A stretch of 64,000 nucleotides of DNA from Magnolia sinica (GCF_029962835.1 NC_080582.1:71296177-71360176), one strand, 5' to 3'. Counted from the stretch's first letter, positions 12,452-24,074 are shown. Numbers and translations: made by a program. The notes: generated from the sequence alone by a model not told the origin.

Positions 12452-12574
12452 TTAATCCTCCTTCCTTTGAAGCTTCTTTTCTGCTTTTGGCTTCTTTTCT
12501 GCAGGAGCTGTCTCTGCCTTTTTCTCTTCCGTCGACTTCTCTACAACAGGCTTCTTCTCGGCCTTGGGTGCCAT
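12452..12574 (-). pseudogene. Histone H2B N-terminal tail fragment
   Basis: The ATG at 12574 opens MAPKAEKKPVVEKSTEEKKA and continues to PAEKKPKAEKK, the Lys-rich tail of plant histone H2B. After about 36 codons homology ends (LQRKED, then a stop at 12452-12454). The histone fold is missing, so this cannot be a nucleosomal H2B. Upstream sequence to about 12720 may be the original H2B leader; an upstream in-frame Met exists at 12691 but the family start is the one used here. It runs head to tail into the ARF2-like fragment. Confidence 0.8.
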
Positions 12575-12719
12575 TGGGGAGAAACTTAAGATTGTGAATT
12601 TGAAGAAGGGTTTGGGAGAGTAGAGGTGAGCGATTGGAATGAGAAGAAAAAGAAGAGAGATAATAGGGTGCGTGTGGACTTTTAAGACCACTTCAGAGAG
12701 ATAATAAGGGAGTATCCAG

Positions 12720-13702
12720 TCCGTTTCCAGCTGGCCCGGACGCGGTTTTGATTACGGAGGAGGTTCCAACGCAAGGATGCTAGGTGGGGCCCACCAAAAT
12801 GTTTGTGAGAAATCCACCCCGTCTATCCGTTTTACTATCTTATTTTAGGACGTGGGGCCAAAACTGAGGTGTATCCATCACGGAAGTTGGCCACATGAGA
12901 AGAAACGGCGGCACTTAGTGAACACCATTCAGGAATAGGTATAGTTGTAGACCGTTTCTAATTAGGAACGGCCTAGAACCGTTCCTAAAGCAAAGCAGTA
13001 GCCCCAATTCCAGAAATCTCTGCGAGGAGACGGAAATTCCGTGGATTCGGAATATTTATCCAACCTCACGTCCTTCCCTGCGTCAATAAGCAATCAATTG
13101 CCACTATTTTCTTTATTGTGGTATGCTTGAACTTTGGATATTATTCAATTATGTTCGCATGCTCTATAATGAACTTTTAAAATGAAGAATGGACCATGTG
13201 GAGAAGACACATCACTGTGGGCCGCACAGAGTTTACCCAATAATATTTATTTTCCATCCAACCCGTTGATTAGGTCAGAGAGTATATTAACGTTTGGGCT
13301 TTCAGCTCCATGCAAATGGGGCCAAGATTAATTGATCAAAAACATTGATAAGATTCAAGGTGCTATGATTTTCCAATTTGAAATCTCCATCCATAATATC
13401 AACCATCTGATGAATGGCTTCGATTGCTTAACATTGGTAGGTACTCATACAGAACAAACTGGGCAAGTCCACTCAACTAGGTGCATGGTTCTCAGTGTAT
13501 GAAACAAGAGGGCTAGGATTATTATTATTATTATTATTTATAGTCAGAGAAGGTGATTGAAGAAAAAGGAAATGAGCCGATGCAGTGTCATGCATTCTTT
13601 TTTAAACTAGGGAGTTGTTGGCTAAGTCTCATTCTGCACCTGTGAGTTTCGAACAAGTGATTGAAGTTTCTTGTGAGGAGAGATGCGAGGAGAAAGGCTA
13701 AG
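12720..13702. other. Intergenic, dispersed repeat pieces
   Basis: No coding region seen. 12780-12880 contains a dispersed repeat style (gtggggcccaccaaaatg ... ccaccccgtctatccg) that recurs in other forms across the window. An (ATT)n microsatellite lies at about 13517-13541. 13600-13702 is the upstream region of the NLR pseudogene. Confidence 0.5.
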
Positions 13703-16375
13703 ATGTCTGCTGAAGCCGTTGTTTCATCAGCAGTAATAAAACTCAGCTTTTTTCCTATTCCAATAGGCAGTTTCGCTCTATGGAGCGTGTGATCAGGTCG
13801 AGTGGGTCAAGAGAGAATTGAGGCGAATGCCGTGCTTCTTGAAAGACACAGACACAAAACAAAGCAGAGATGCAAGAGTGAAGAATTGGGTGGCAGACAT
13901 AAGAGATGTCGCTTACAATGCAGAAGACGTCATCGACACCTTCATACTCGAAATAGAACGATATAGGAGAAGTGGGTTCGTTGGTTTCTTCAAATGGTGC
14001 CCGTCCATCGATTTATTGGCTCAACGTAAGATCCGCAATGAAATTGAACAGATAAAGAATAAAATAGGGGAGATCTCTGCAAGTAGGCTGACGTATGGCA
14101 TTAAAGATGTGGGAGAAGTAGTCCTGTGGGTGAAAGTTTATGAAGGCGAGGGCAAAGGCAGACTTCTATATTTGGAGTGACGGATGTCGTCGGTTTTGAT
14201 GAAGAAATAAAGACACTGGTGGCACGGTTGATCGATGGCGATTCACGACATTGTGTGGTTTCTGTAGTTGGAATGGGAGGTCTCGGCAAGACCACTCTTG
14301 CAATTAAAGTGTATAACAAGGAAGCTGTTAAGAAACGTTTTGATTTTTGTGCTTGGGTTTTTGTATCTCAACAACATGTGGTGAGAGATCTTTTGCAAAG
14401 CCTTATAAAAGACTTAATGACTCTTATTAAAGAAGAGCTTGAGATGGTGGAGAAAATGAATGATGTTCAGTTGAGGTAAAAGCTTTTCAATCATTTGAAG
14501 GAGAGGAGATTTCTTGTGGTGTTGGATGATATATGGAATACTGAAGCATGGGATTCTTTACTGGCTGCTTTTCCAGATATGAACAAGGGAAGTCGAGTCC
14601 TACTCACCACCCACAACAGAGATGTAGCTTCATATGCAGATCCACAGAGCTCTCCCCAGAAGTTGCAGCTTTTAGGAGATGAAGTGGGATGGAAATTGTT
14701 TTGTAACAAAACATTCTTAGAGCAAGGTATTCATTATCCGCAAAATTTAGAGAAGCTTGGAGAAGAGATTGTGAAAAAATGTTGTCGTTTGGCTCTTGCT
14801 ATTGTTGTCAATGGGGGCCTACTATCAAGAAAAGCAAAGGATCCAAACGAGTGGGGGAAAGCACTCCAGAGAATTAGCACGCAATCTGTTGATGATAAAT
14901 CTCGAATCACAAACATATTAAGCTATGAAGATCTACCCTACCATCTGAAGCCATACTTTCTCTACTTTGGCATTTTTCCAGAAGACCATGAGATTAGTGC
15001 TAAGAAATTGATTCGTTTGTGGGTCACCGAAGGATTTATAGAGCCAACAGGGGAAGAAACGGTGGAGGAAGCTGCAGATGATTGCCTTGAGGAACTGATC
15101 CATAGAAGTCTGATTCAAGTAGTGAAAAGAAATTTCATTGGCAGAGTAAAAAGTTGCCGTATCCATGATCTCTTACTTGAACTCTCAATTTCAAAAGCAA
15201 AGGAAGATAAATTCCTCAACGTTCATCGTGGAGATACAAATCCTCTCTCTCCATCGAAAGCATGCCGGCTTGCTATTCATCATGCCATTAGCAGGTACAC
15301 TTCTTTAAATCATGCCAACCAATACCTTCGCTTTGTGTCATCCTTCACTTTAGACAGTGAATGGCTTGGAAAAAAGCAAGAGGAGTTTCTTTACAGTGGA
15401 TTCAGTTTGCTTAGGGTGTTACATTTAGATGTATCTAACCCATCATATGTAAAGCTTCCAAACGAAATATGTAGACTGATCCACTTAAGATACCTTGGCT
15501 TCAGGGTGAGTGAATTCACAAGAAGCCTCCCATCATCCATAAGCAATCTTCGCAGTCTAGAAACACTGCATGTAGAAGAAGGTCAATGGGTCATCGTCAT
15601 ACCCAGTTGTATTTGGAAGATGCAACAATTAAGGCATATGGATGTTTCCTCAGGAATTATAAAAAGTAACCGTTTCAGGTCTAAAAGAATAGTCGGGCGT
15701 CCATCAGTCGGACTTGATTGTCTACTTAATCTTCAGACTCTAAAAGTTGTGGAAGCTGGCGATTGGATAGAGGATTGTTTGGGAAAGCTAACTAATCTCA
15801 AGAAACTAAGAATATGGGGGATCATCTGGAGTAGGCATGGAAATGGATTGTCCAGCTATCTTCCCAAATTGGGCCACCTCCAGTCTTTGAGGTTGGGATG
15901 GAGGCATACTATTCCAGTGTTTATGCCTTTCTCACATCACTTGCATCTGAAGTAGATGTGTTTGAGGGGAAAGTTAGAGAAGCCACCCGAGTGGTATGAA
16001 TTCTCACCTAACCTCAGCAAGCTTACCTTGGAATTGTCCAAGTTAATGGTAGACCCGATGGCAACATTAGAGAAACTGCCCAACCTTCGGATTCTCAGAT
16101 TGCTTCTTGATTCTTACATGGGAAAGGAAATGGTCTGCTCTGCACAAGGGTTTCCTCAACTCGAATCCTTACATGTTATACAGTTACCTGAATTAGAAGA
16201 ATGGATAATAGAGGAAGGAGCGATGCCAAGGCTTTTACATTTGCTGATTTGGAACTGCTATCATTTAAAGATGCTTCCAGGACTGCAACATGTGACTATC
16301 CTCAAGAAATTGGTTGTGGGTTCCATGCCCAATGAATTCAAAGACAGAATGCGGGAAAACGGCGGAGAGGATTAG
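13703..16375 (+). pseudogene. CC-NB-LRR (RPM1/RPP13-like) resistance gene, disabled
   Basis: A near full-length intronless CNL immune receptor, about 890 codons. The Rx-type coiled coil runs 13703-14160 (MSAEAVVSSAV, then VKNWVADIRDVAYNAEDVID). The NB-ARC domain follows: P-loop GMGGLGKTT, kinase-2 FLVVLDDIW, RNBS-B GSRVLLTT, a degenerate GLPLA (CRLALAI), RNBS-D FLYFGIFPED and an MHD-like IHD in SCRIHDLL. LRRs run from about 15400 to the end (VGSMPNEFKDRMRENGGED). The frame changes near 13790 and returns near 14165, so the two shifts compensate. In-frame stops lie at 14477-14479 (TAA) and 15953-15955 (TAG). The intact protein would detect pathogen effectors. As written only partial products are possible. 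The body is otherwise well preserved, suggesting fairly recent loss. Confidence 0.9.
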
Positions 16376-17934
16376 CGTAAGATTCAACATATACCCTCTA
16401 TCTAAATATAATAAGTTGCTGTTGTGGCTGACTATCGAAGGCAGTTGAATTTAGTTGCTTCTTTCTTCCACCAAAGGAAAAAATGCATGGAAGGGCACAT
16501 TCAGCATCTTTACAAAGACGGGTGAGCTTTTCTTCTTCTTTGCTTTATTTCCCTCTGCTTGATTCACACCATAAACTATAATTACACGCATTCTAACTTT
16601 TAGTTATATTAATTAATCATTTTTTAAAAGTTTGCACAAGTGGGCCCCTGTTTCAGGTAATGGCCCCTTTTTTGCACTAGGGACCATAATATTAACATTT
16701 TCGAGCATTGAAATGGACGTTTCACTTGTAATAACTAAAATTCCAAATGGGAAAAGTTTTATACTCTGGCTGTATGATGGATGATACACATGCACTTAAA
16801 AAATACTAAGATTGTCCTCATGTCTTGATTTTAATGCTGCTTGCTGAGTGTCTGATAAAATACATGTAAAGTATTATTACTATTTTGCATTCTGTAAGAA
16901 ATTGAAGATGCATTTTATGTGTTCGAGAAAATGTTGCACACACTGGAACTCAGCTCAAACTGGCCTGAGATGCCGAACAGAGCCAAGTTCCACTCAGTTC
17001 AAGTCATGTACCGCTCTAGTTTAGAGCATATACCTAAAAATGAAGCATATACAATTCTTATGTAGACTATACTATATGAAAGAGTGGTGTATGGCCTTTA
17101 ATGGCCGCAAAAGTTTTGGATAAAAAAACTGATACTTGTTTTTTCCTTCAGACAAATAAAGATTCTGATGGACTCCATGAAGTTTTTAATAATGGAGATT
17201 CAATCATGACTGTTTCCTCTGGGGTGGCCCGCCTAAGAGTTGGGCATACTTTATTTTCAGGTACATGCCTTAAAATGATCTTTCAAAATGGTTGGACGGT
17301 GTTGATTTAACGAACATACATCACTGTTAGCCCAACCGTCAGGTCTCATCCACTTTGGTGGATCCGGACGTCTCACCTAATCCGCTCCTGGAAAAGGGGG
17401 CATTTGGAATGGAAACGGATCGCGTGGTGTACCGCACACCACTGACCTCCGTGTTGAGTTGATGTCACCCAGTTCGAGTTGTGACCCCACCATGATGTCA
17501 TTGTTATATCCACACCGTCCATCAATTTTACAAGATTGTTTTAAGGCATTAGACCAAAAATGAAGAACATCCAAATCTCAAGTGGACCACACAATAGAAA
17601 GCATGGGAGATTGAATGTCTACCATTGGAAACTTGTTGGGCCCCAAAAGTTTTGTATCGCATTGATTTTTATTTTTTTCGTTTATCCAGGTCTGTGTGAC
17701 CTTGCGAACAGGTTAGATGACAAATAAATATTGGGGTGGCTATTAAGAAGGTTTCGTTGGTGGGAATCATTGTCCCCACTTCTCTATGTGGTGTCGTTCA
17801 CTTTAGATTTAGATATGTGCTCATGGCCCAAAATGATCTCACCAAATGGATGGACAATGTGTGTATATAATACATACATCATGGTAGTTCAAAGAACTTG
17901 GTGACGTCAACACACCACCAAGGTCGGTGGTGTG
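16376..17934. other. Intergenic, no gene seen
   Basis: AT-rich sequence with short ORFs lacking family features. 17270-17640 carries MITE-like dispersed text (gatctttcaaaatggttgga, hccgtccatc-type phrases) also found near 38690 and 39000. I see no convincing termini. Confidence 0.5.
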
Positions 17935-18417
17935 TAGGGTTGTACACGAACTGAGTTAGCTCTGTTAGCTAGCTCGACTCGACTCAACTCGAAAAAGCTC
18001 GATTCGACTCGGTTTGAGTTTAAGCCGAGTCTGAGCTGATTTTTTGAGCTCGAAAATGAGTTTGAGCAGAGTTCGAGCTGGTCTCAGCTCGACTCAACTC
18101 GGATTGAACCTGGTTCGATATCCAACCAGTCTGGTGACTCGGTTACTTTGATATCGATGTTGCTCACCAAGTGTTTGATGAAATGACTCAACAAAGTTTC
18201 GGCTGGTGGCAAGGAAGGGATGTATATCAAACAAATATCCTTTTTTCTTGATTTTTGATGTTGCCTACAAGGTGTTTGATGAAATACCTGTGAAACCACT
18301 ACTACTATTTTACATACAGTGAGATTTTAAAGGTGCAGTTTAGGTGTTTGTGAAAATGTTTCATAGGCGAACTCGACTCGAACTGGTCCGAGCTGCTGAC
18401 CGAACCGAGCTGGCCAG
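17935..18417 (+). mobile_element. hAT-like MITE, right end lost
   Basis: It starts TAGGGTTGTACACGAAC, a variant of the TIR of the copies at 19472-20086 and 37992-38581. Inside are dense CTCGACTCGA/GAGTCGAG runs flanking a core with 'caccaagtgtttgatgaaat'. Homology stops at about 18417 without the matching right TIR, so this copy is truncated. Confidence 0.65.
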
Positions 18418-19471
18418 TTATGGTGCTCATGGTTGCATTTGGACACTTGAGTAGTTCGATTGATTGATATGGACTGTTCATGAGGTCTATTACATGCTTC
18501 ATAGGCTACCATGAAAAGATCATGGAGATTGGATGGTAAGATCCATTCGTAAGTTGTCCGTTTTCCAAGTACGGACCAGATGGTTAAGATCGACTGATAA
18601 GATCGATTCTTTGGATGCATAAGCATCCATGATGATTTCCTACAAATAAACGGCTTTGATTGGACATATTTTTATGTAATCAATCCTGACCATCCATTTT
18701 ATAAGATATTGATAGTATCGTTAGAACCGTCCAAATTGGCGCAATTTTCTCATGGCGCCAATTTTCTCATGGTAGCCCATGAAACGTGTGTTGACCTAAT
18801 GAACAGTCTAGATCGAGTGATTGAACTGTCCTAAATGTAGTTTTCTCTATTTTAGATATTTAATTTATGAAGTAAATCCTTATATATGTGTATTTAAAAA
18901 AAAATTAAATACATATTATTTTGTGTAGGTGTGTTCGACCGTTCAACTGAGCGGTTTCTTCATGTGTCTTATGAGGGCCGCACAGATCACACATTGGGCA
19001 TAAGGGGTGGTGGCTATCGCTACAAGATGGCACATGCTCATGACATGTGCCTCGAATGCTAGATTCAACGGTCTGGATTCAAAAAATCCAAGGCCAGTGC
19101 CAGCGACGGAGGGATTCTTGGGGTCTACTTGTGGGAGCGATTCCGAGACGTCGGACACTTTGATCGTGTTTCCGACACAAGAGCCTCTCCCTTTGAAACC
19201 AGGCAACCTTTAGGTGAGTCCCTCATTTTTATTTTTTTATTGGCATGTTGGCCAAGCTATGGGCTCAAACTGGTCCACTTCTATGGGGTCAGGGCCAAGC
19301 TGGCCGTTGATACCGAGGCCGATGAGTTAAGGACACAAGTCACACTAGTTAAGAAAAAGGGATCCCTTGGTCCAACTGTGGCTGTCAACGGGCGCGCCCT
19401 GGTTCTCTCGGCTCGGATTTTGAATTTTCATTCCAACCCATTGACAACCATCAGTCCAGCTAGCCCAACAG
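18418..19471. other. Intergenic, no gene seen
   Basis: Several 60-120-codon frames exist on both strands but none shows recognisable domains, and they overlap one another. Nothing further is supported. Confidence 0.4.
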
Positions 19472-20086
19472 TGGGGGTGTACACCGAGTCGAACTGAGTC
19501 AAACTGGCCTCAACTTGACTTGGCTCAGCCACTGCTGACCCCAACTCGAACTCGGCTCGGCTCGGACCTTGAGCTTGACTGGCCAGCTCGGTTCAGTTCG
19601 GTCAATAGCTCGGGCCAGTTCGAGCCGAGTTTGAGTCAAAATTGAGCCTCTGTAGCATTTTCACATACACATGCAATGCACTTTCAATTTCTCACTATAT
19701 GCAAAACAGCAGCAACTGTTTACAAGTATTTCATCAAACACCTTATAAGCAACATTAAAATCAAAGAAAAATGGTATTTGTCTCATATACATATATTCCT
19801 TACCACTAGCTGACACTTCATTGAGTCACTTCATCAAACACTTGGTGAGCAATATTAATATCGAAGTAACCTAGTCATCAAACTAGTTCAATCCGAGTTC
19901 GATTCGAGTTGGGGTTAGATCCGAGTTGAGTCGAGCTCGGGCAAGCTCGTACTCGGTTCGAAAATTTTTCGAGGTCAAAAAATCAGATCGACTCGGCTCG
20001 AACTCGACTTCGAATCGAGTCGAATCGAGCTTTTTCGAGTCGAGTCGAGTGAGCTAACCGAGCTAACTTGATTCGTGTAACCCCTA
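19472..20086 (-). mobile_element. hAT-like MITE with 8-bp TSD
   Basis: A 615-bp non-coding element with ends TGGGGGTGTACACCGAG and (reverse complement of the right end) TAGGGGTTACACGAATC. It is flanked by a perfect 8-bp duplication, cccaacag, at 19464-19471 and 20087-20094. An 8-bp TSD with a TAGGGGTGT-type TIR fits the hAT superfamily. Its core (tcatcaaacacttggtgagc) is the reverse complement of the copy at 17935. Both arms are built of GAGTCGAGCTCG-like subrepeats, making the element strongly self-complementary. Confidence 0.8.
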
Positions 20087-20094
20087 CCCAACAG

Positions 20095-20651
20095 TGTTTA
20101 AGAAGTAGAGCTAGGCTGGGCTGACTTTTCGACCGTCCGAGCTCAGCCCAGGATTCACATGCACAAATAATTAAATCCAAACCGTCCTTTTAGGACTGTC
20201 ATGGCCCAACATCCATTCCATGGTAGTAATTTTTCCAACTATATGATTCTCAAGCAGCTTGATACGCAGGTCCACGTGGCACACATTAATTCAAGTCAAA
20301 CAGACTAAACTGTGGAATCCAACATTGATGAGCCACAAGCCCACTATCAAATTGACTGGGCAATCCTAACCTCTGATTTTTGGACACTTGTTCAAGTAAA
20401 TAGGATCATTGAATTTTTATTTATTTTTCCATTTTTAATCGTCATCTGTTGGGGAACGATGGCCCACCAAATGTACAAGCTACATGCTGAGTTGAGAAAT
20501 GATTATGTAGACAAGACTTGCAAAAGATCATTCTGATTCATTTCCGTTGAAATACTCTTACTTAAGAAGTCATAATACATGAGACAATGGACAGTGATTG
20601 TCAGTTGCCTGATACATGTGGAGGCCTCATACTACAGATGGCCCACCGTTT
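20095..20651. other. Intergenic downstream of MOCS2B
   Basis: No gene seen. The small frame at 20312-20536 has a hydrophobic stretch but no family resemblance. The segment next to the MOCS2B stop probably contains its 3' UTR and polyadenylation region; no clear signal was assigned. Confidence 0.4.
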
Positions 20652-21338
20652 CTACAAACCCTCGCGGTTGTTTCTAACGTGTGCCTCCTCGTTAACACTC
20701 CCAACCTTAACCTTCGCACCGCAACAACCACCCTTATCGTGAGCCGCCTCATTAACACTCCCGACCTTAACCTTCGCACCGCAACAACCCCTCTTATCGT
20801 GCGCCTCCTCATTAATACTCCCAACCTTGACCTTCGCACCACAACAACCACCCTTATCGTGCGCACCCATCTCCAAACCCAGCCTCCGCTCTAGAAACTC
20901 TGCATTCTCCTTCCACACTTCTCCATTCGCATACACCTCCTTCTTCCATATCGGCACTGACGCCTTTATCTCGTCTATCACGTACCGGCACGCCTCCATC
21001 GCGTCAGACCGGTGCACTGCCGAAACCGCCACGAACACACTCGTCTCACCGACTGGGACGGATCCAAGCCGGTGGGCCACAGCAATCGAGTCGATTTTCC
21101 ATGAAGATTGGGCGGAGGAGCAGATGGACCTTAGCCGTCGGATCGCCATCGGAACATAGGCCTCGTAATGGAGCTCGACGACAACTTTCCCTTCGAAGGA
21201 GTCGCGTGTCGTGCCAGCAAAGGTTGAAATCGCGCCGGATTGAGGGGCACGGACGTAATTCATGTATTTGTTGGGGTCAATCTCAGAAGGATCGTCGAGC
21301 ATTTCGATTAGGGTTTTCTCGTCTTCAGTAGCCGCCAT
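20652..21338 (-). CDS. MOCS2: Molybdopterin synthase catalytic (large) subunit
   Basis: A single-exon 228-residue protein of the MoaE/MOCS2B/CNX6 family. With the small thiocarboxylated subunit it puts the two sulfurs on precursor Z (cPMP) to form molybdopterin, the cytosolic second step of molybdenum cofactor synthesis. The MoaE fold spans about residues 24-155. GTTRD (residues 42-46), AHRLGSVPVGE (88-98), HRSD (109-112) and the catalytic-lysine motif IWKKE (130-134) are all present. The start MAATEDEKTL is the only good one, just inside a TATA-like element. Residues 159-218 are three tandem 20-residue Cys-rich units, where I recall most plant homologues having one such tail. No disruption is seen. 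It is the only host gene in the window that looks functional. Confidence 0.92.
   Translation of the reverse strand: MAATEDEKTLIEMLDDPSEIDPNKYMNYVRAPQSGAISTFAGTTRDSFEGKVVVELHYEAYVPMAIRRLRSICSSAQSSWKIDSIAVAHRLGSVPVGETSVFVAVSAVHRSDAMEACRYVIDEIKASVPIWKKEVYANGEVWKENAEFLERRLGLEMGAHDKGGCCGAKVKVGSINEEAHDKRGCCGAKVKVGSVNEAAHDKGGCCGAKVKVGSVNEEAHVRNNREGL
20685..20864 (-). repeat. Triplicated 60-bp repeat in MOCS2B tail
   Basis: Three in-frame 60-bp units encode AHDK(G/R)GCCGAKVKVGS(I/V)NE-type segments, residues 159-178, 179-198 and 199-218. They differ at only a few positions, pointing to recent expansion. Each unit adds a vicinal Cys pair and keeps the frame. Confidence 0.9.
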
Positions 21339-21382
21339 GGAAAGATTAGAATTAGGGTTTTGGGAGAGAGAAAGTAAAAGGA

Positions 21383-21392
21383 ATATATATAA
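21383..21392 (-). promoter_or_regulatory. TATA-like element of MOCS2B
   Basis: TTATATATAT on the minus strand, about 45-55 bp upstream of the MOCS2B ATG. It implies a short leader. No other promoter candidate stands out between the ATG and 21610. Confidence 0.45.
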
Positions 21393-21399
21393 GCAAGTA

Positions 21400-23903
21400 G
21401 TGACGAAATTGCCCTTGTTTTCCTAGAAAAATTACCCCTCTCTCTGTTCAGGGTAGGAGAAGAGAGATTTTGACTACCAGAGATAATAGGAAAATGCTTA
21501 TTCCACAAGATGCGGTGGGGTGGGGCCCACACAGTGACACCTAAAAGAGAAATGCTTATTCCATTCCGGACGCTGATTCCGCAATTTTCACAGAAAAATC
21601 GCAATAAAATGAGGAAAAAATATATTCGAGTTGAGAAGAGATGATGGATCGCGTACTGACCTGATGGAGAAGGAGGAACGAGGATTGGCTTCCTTGGAAT
21701 CTGAACGAGAGATGAAAATCGATTTGATAGAAATGATTAGGGTTTTGATAGATATCGTCGTCTCTCTCTCTTCCGTTTTCTTCTCTCTGTATTTTCTGCC
21801 CTTTACCTCTCTGTAGATTGGGCTGGATTTAAATGGGGTCTGAGATCCGTAATTTTAGCTCTGAGTGAGTCCGTACCAAATGGGCGAGTTAGCGGGACTC
21901 AGATTCGGTAATTGCCGCATTGCTCAAAGCTCTCTGAGACCCATCGTGAGGTATACGTTTTATCTACGCCGTTCATTCACTTTTTGAGCTCAATCAGACC
22001 ACACCAAAGGAAGCAATAGGAATTGATACTCACCGTTGAAATTTTCTTGTGGGCCACAGAAGTTCTAGATCAATCTAATTTTCATGTTTTCCTTGCCTCA
22101 TTTTTGGCAACATCTCTTAATATAAGCTAACAAAATGAATTACCGGCGTGGATAAAACACATACATCTGGTAGGGCTTTTCCAGTCCCGATCGGTATTGA
22201 CCTAGTGCCAGAGGGGTCACTACTATAACTGGGCACAGGACGACTCGACTCGTTCACATCCCTTTCGATCTGAACTGAGTGAGTGAGCCAATCTGAATTA
22301 TAACTGGGCACGGGACGACTCAACTCGTTCGCATCCCTTTCGATCTGAACTGAGTGAGTGAGCCAATCTGAATCGAGTTGACTTTGTCCAATCCAAACTC
22401 AAACCGAGTTGAGTTCAAGTCACCCAGTAACTCGACTCGACTGGACCCGAAATCCAACTTGGTACTGACTCAACTCAATCTGAAACTTGCCTCGTATATA
22501 TATATTTAGAAAAAGAAAAAAAAAAACTCAGATTTGACGTAGCTGATGGAAAGGCTGCAGTTCTGGCAAGTGAATCTAGGCTTTGAGTGGTGATTTCAGC
22601 CCGTGAATACCTGTTGCACCCGACTCAACTCGGTGCCGAATCAACCTAACTCGATACTTGTGACCAGGTATGATTTGGTTTGGATTAGTGCAGGCCAGAC
22701 CTGGATTTAGATCAGGTCAGGCATGCTGGACTCGGTACCAAGTCGGTTCGAGTTCAGGTCAGGCCTATTTCAAAACTGGATCGAGACAGATCAGCCCTAA
22801 CTCAATCCGACTCGACTGGATGCCCAGCTCTAGCCACTACCGAATCCGAGTCCGAGTTAACGGTACGCATACTTCCCTGCCTGTCCTCAGCTTGACACAG
22901 GCAGGATATCTTAGAGTCCGCCCTGATGTATGGATTTTATCCACACCGTACATCCATTTTTTAATATCATTTTAGAATATATTGCCAAGATTAAGTCACA
23001 TCCAATGATTAAGTGGACCACACCACAGGAAGCAGTGGTGATAATGACTCCCACCGTTGAATCCTTCCTAAGGCACATCGTTATTTTCATCCGCCCCTCT
23101 TCGTAAATGGGCTTAGACTTGAATGAAGGGAAATTTTAAATGTCATCTTGATCCAAAACTTTCGTGGCACCGAAGAAGTTTCCAAGGGTAAACGTTGAAT
23201 CCTCATTGAGTGGTCCCAGGATGATACCCTAAAATGATATGGAAAATTGGATGGATGGTGTGTATCAAATCAATAAATTAAAGTGACTCCACATTAATCC
23301 TCCTGTAGGTGTGCGTAAAGCACCCAAGTTTGTGGGACCCACCATGTTGTATATGTGATATCCACTCCGTCCATCAGGTTATATCATCAAATTTAACATC
23401 TAAGGACGAAAATTAACAAGATCCACTGATCAGACGGTCCACACCAGTGGGGATCGTTGGATGGGATGCCAATCATAGGCTTGCATGTGGAGCCACTGTG
23501 GTGCGTCTATTTTCATCAAACCCGTTAACCGGGTAATTTTCACCGGGATGAGATGAAAAAGAAAAAATCATTCTAATCCAAGAAAGAGGAGAGCCACGCC
23601 ACGTGAACTTGCATGTTTTAGTAAGTAGTTTTACATTGTTTTTCTCACCTGATGAACCGAGTAGATTTACAGATCAAAGCATGTCACCGTTAGCCCAGCA
23701 GACGTTGGGTACTTTACACAGCTTCGAGGAGGTGGGTACAGTTAAACTACGGAGAGGATTAGGTGCTATTATTAAAATTTTACATAATAGCATTTTTTCT
23801 GTAAAATATGAAAACTAAAAATCCAAAAATATGAATAACAGAATAGTATTTTTTCTGGGATACATGGCCCACATTAATGTATTTATCGCATATCTCCATC
23901 CAT
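21400..23903. other. Intergenic, repeat-rich
   Basis: No convincing gene. The frame at 21631-21816 (61 codons) has no recognisable features. 22240-22870 contains degenerate CTCGACTCGA-type repeat text related to the hAT-like MITEs. 22920-23480 carries dispersed MITE-like phrases (ggattttatccacaccgt, tccactccgtccatc). Confidence 0.45.
22225..22374. repeat. 75-bp tandem duplication
   Basis: Two adjacent copies of about 75 bp starting ataactgggcac and containing ctttcgatctgaactgag. They differ at only a few bases. Confidence 0.8.
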
Positions 23904-24030
23904 CTTTATGTAACAGCCCGGTCCCAACAGTAAAATATTGTCCGCTTTACCCGAGGGCGCACTGTTTTGTTGTCGGGGCTAGCCCATGGCTCGCCCCAAA
24001 ACGTGTCTTTCTGTTAAGGGCCGAAACTCC

Positions 24031-24074
24031 ATTTATAGCCCAGATCGATAGGCATTCCCTTTCCGATGTGGGAC
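24031..24074 (-). promoter_or_regulatory. USE plus TATA pair in TRIM LTR-a
   Basis: On the minus strand GTCCCACATCG (24074-24064) matches the plant snRNA upstream sequence element, RTCCCACATCG, exactly. TATAAAT follows at 24037-24031, 26 nt later. The same pair with one USE mismatch and the same 26-nt gap is in LTR-c on the plus strand (24669-24679 and 24706-24711). LTR-b has a decayed version. Confidence 0.65.

Noticed and set aside
21631-21816. Small ORF divergent from MOCS2B
   Set aside because: No family resemblance, low-complexity hydrophobic end and no upstream signals.
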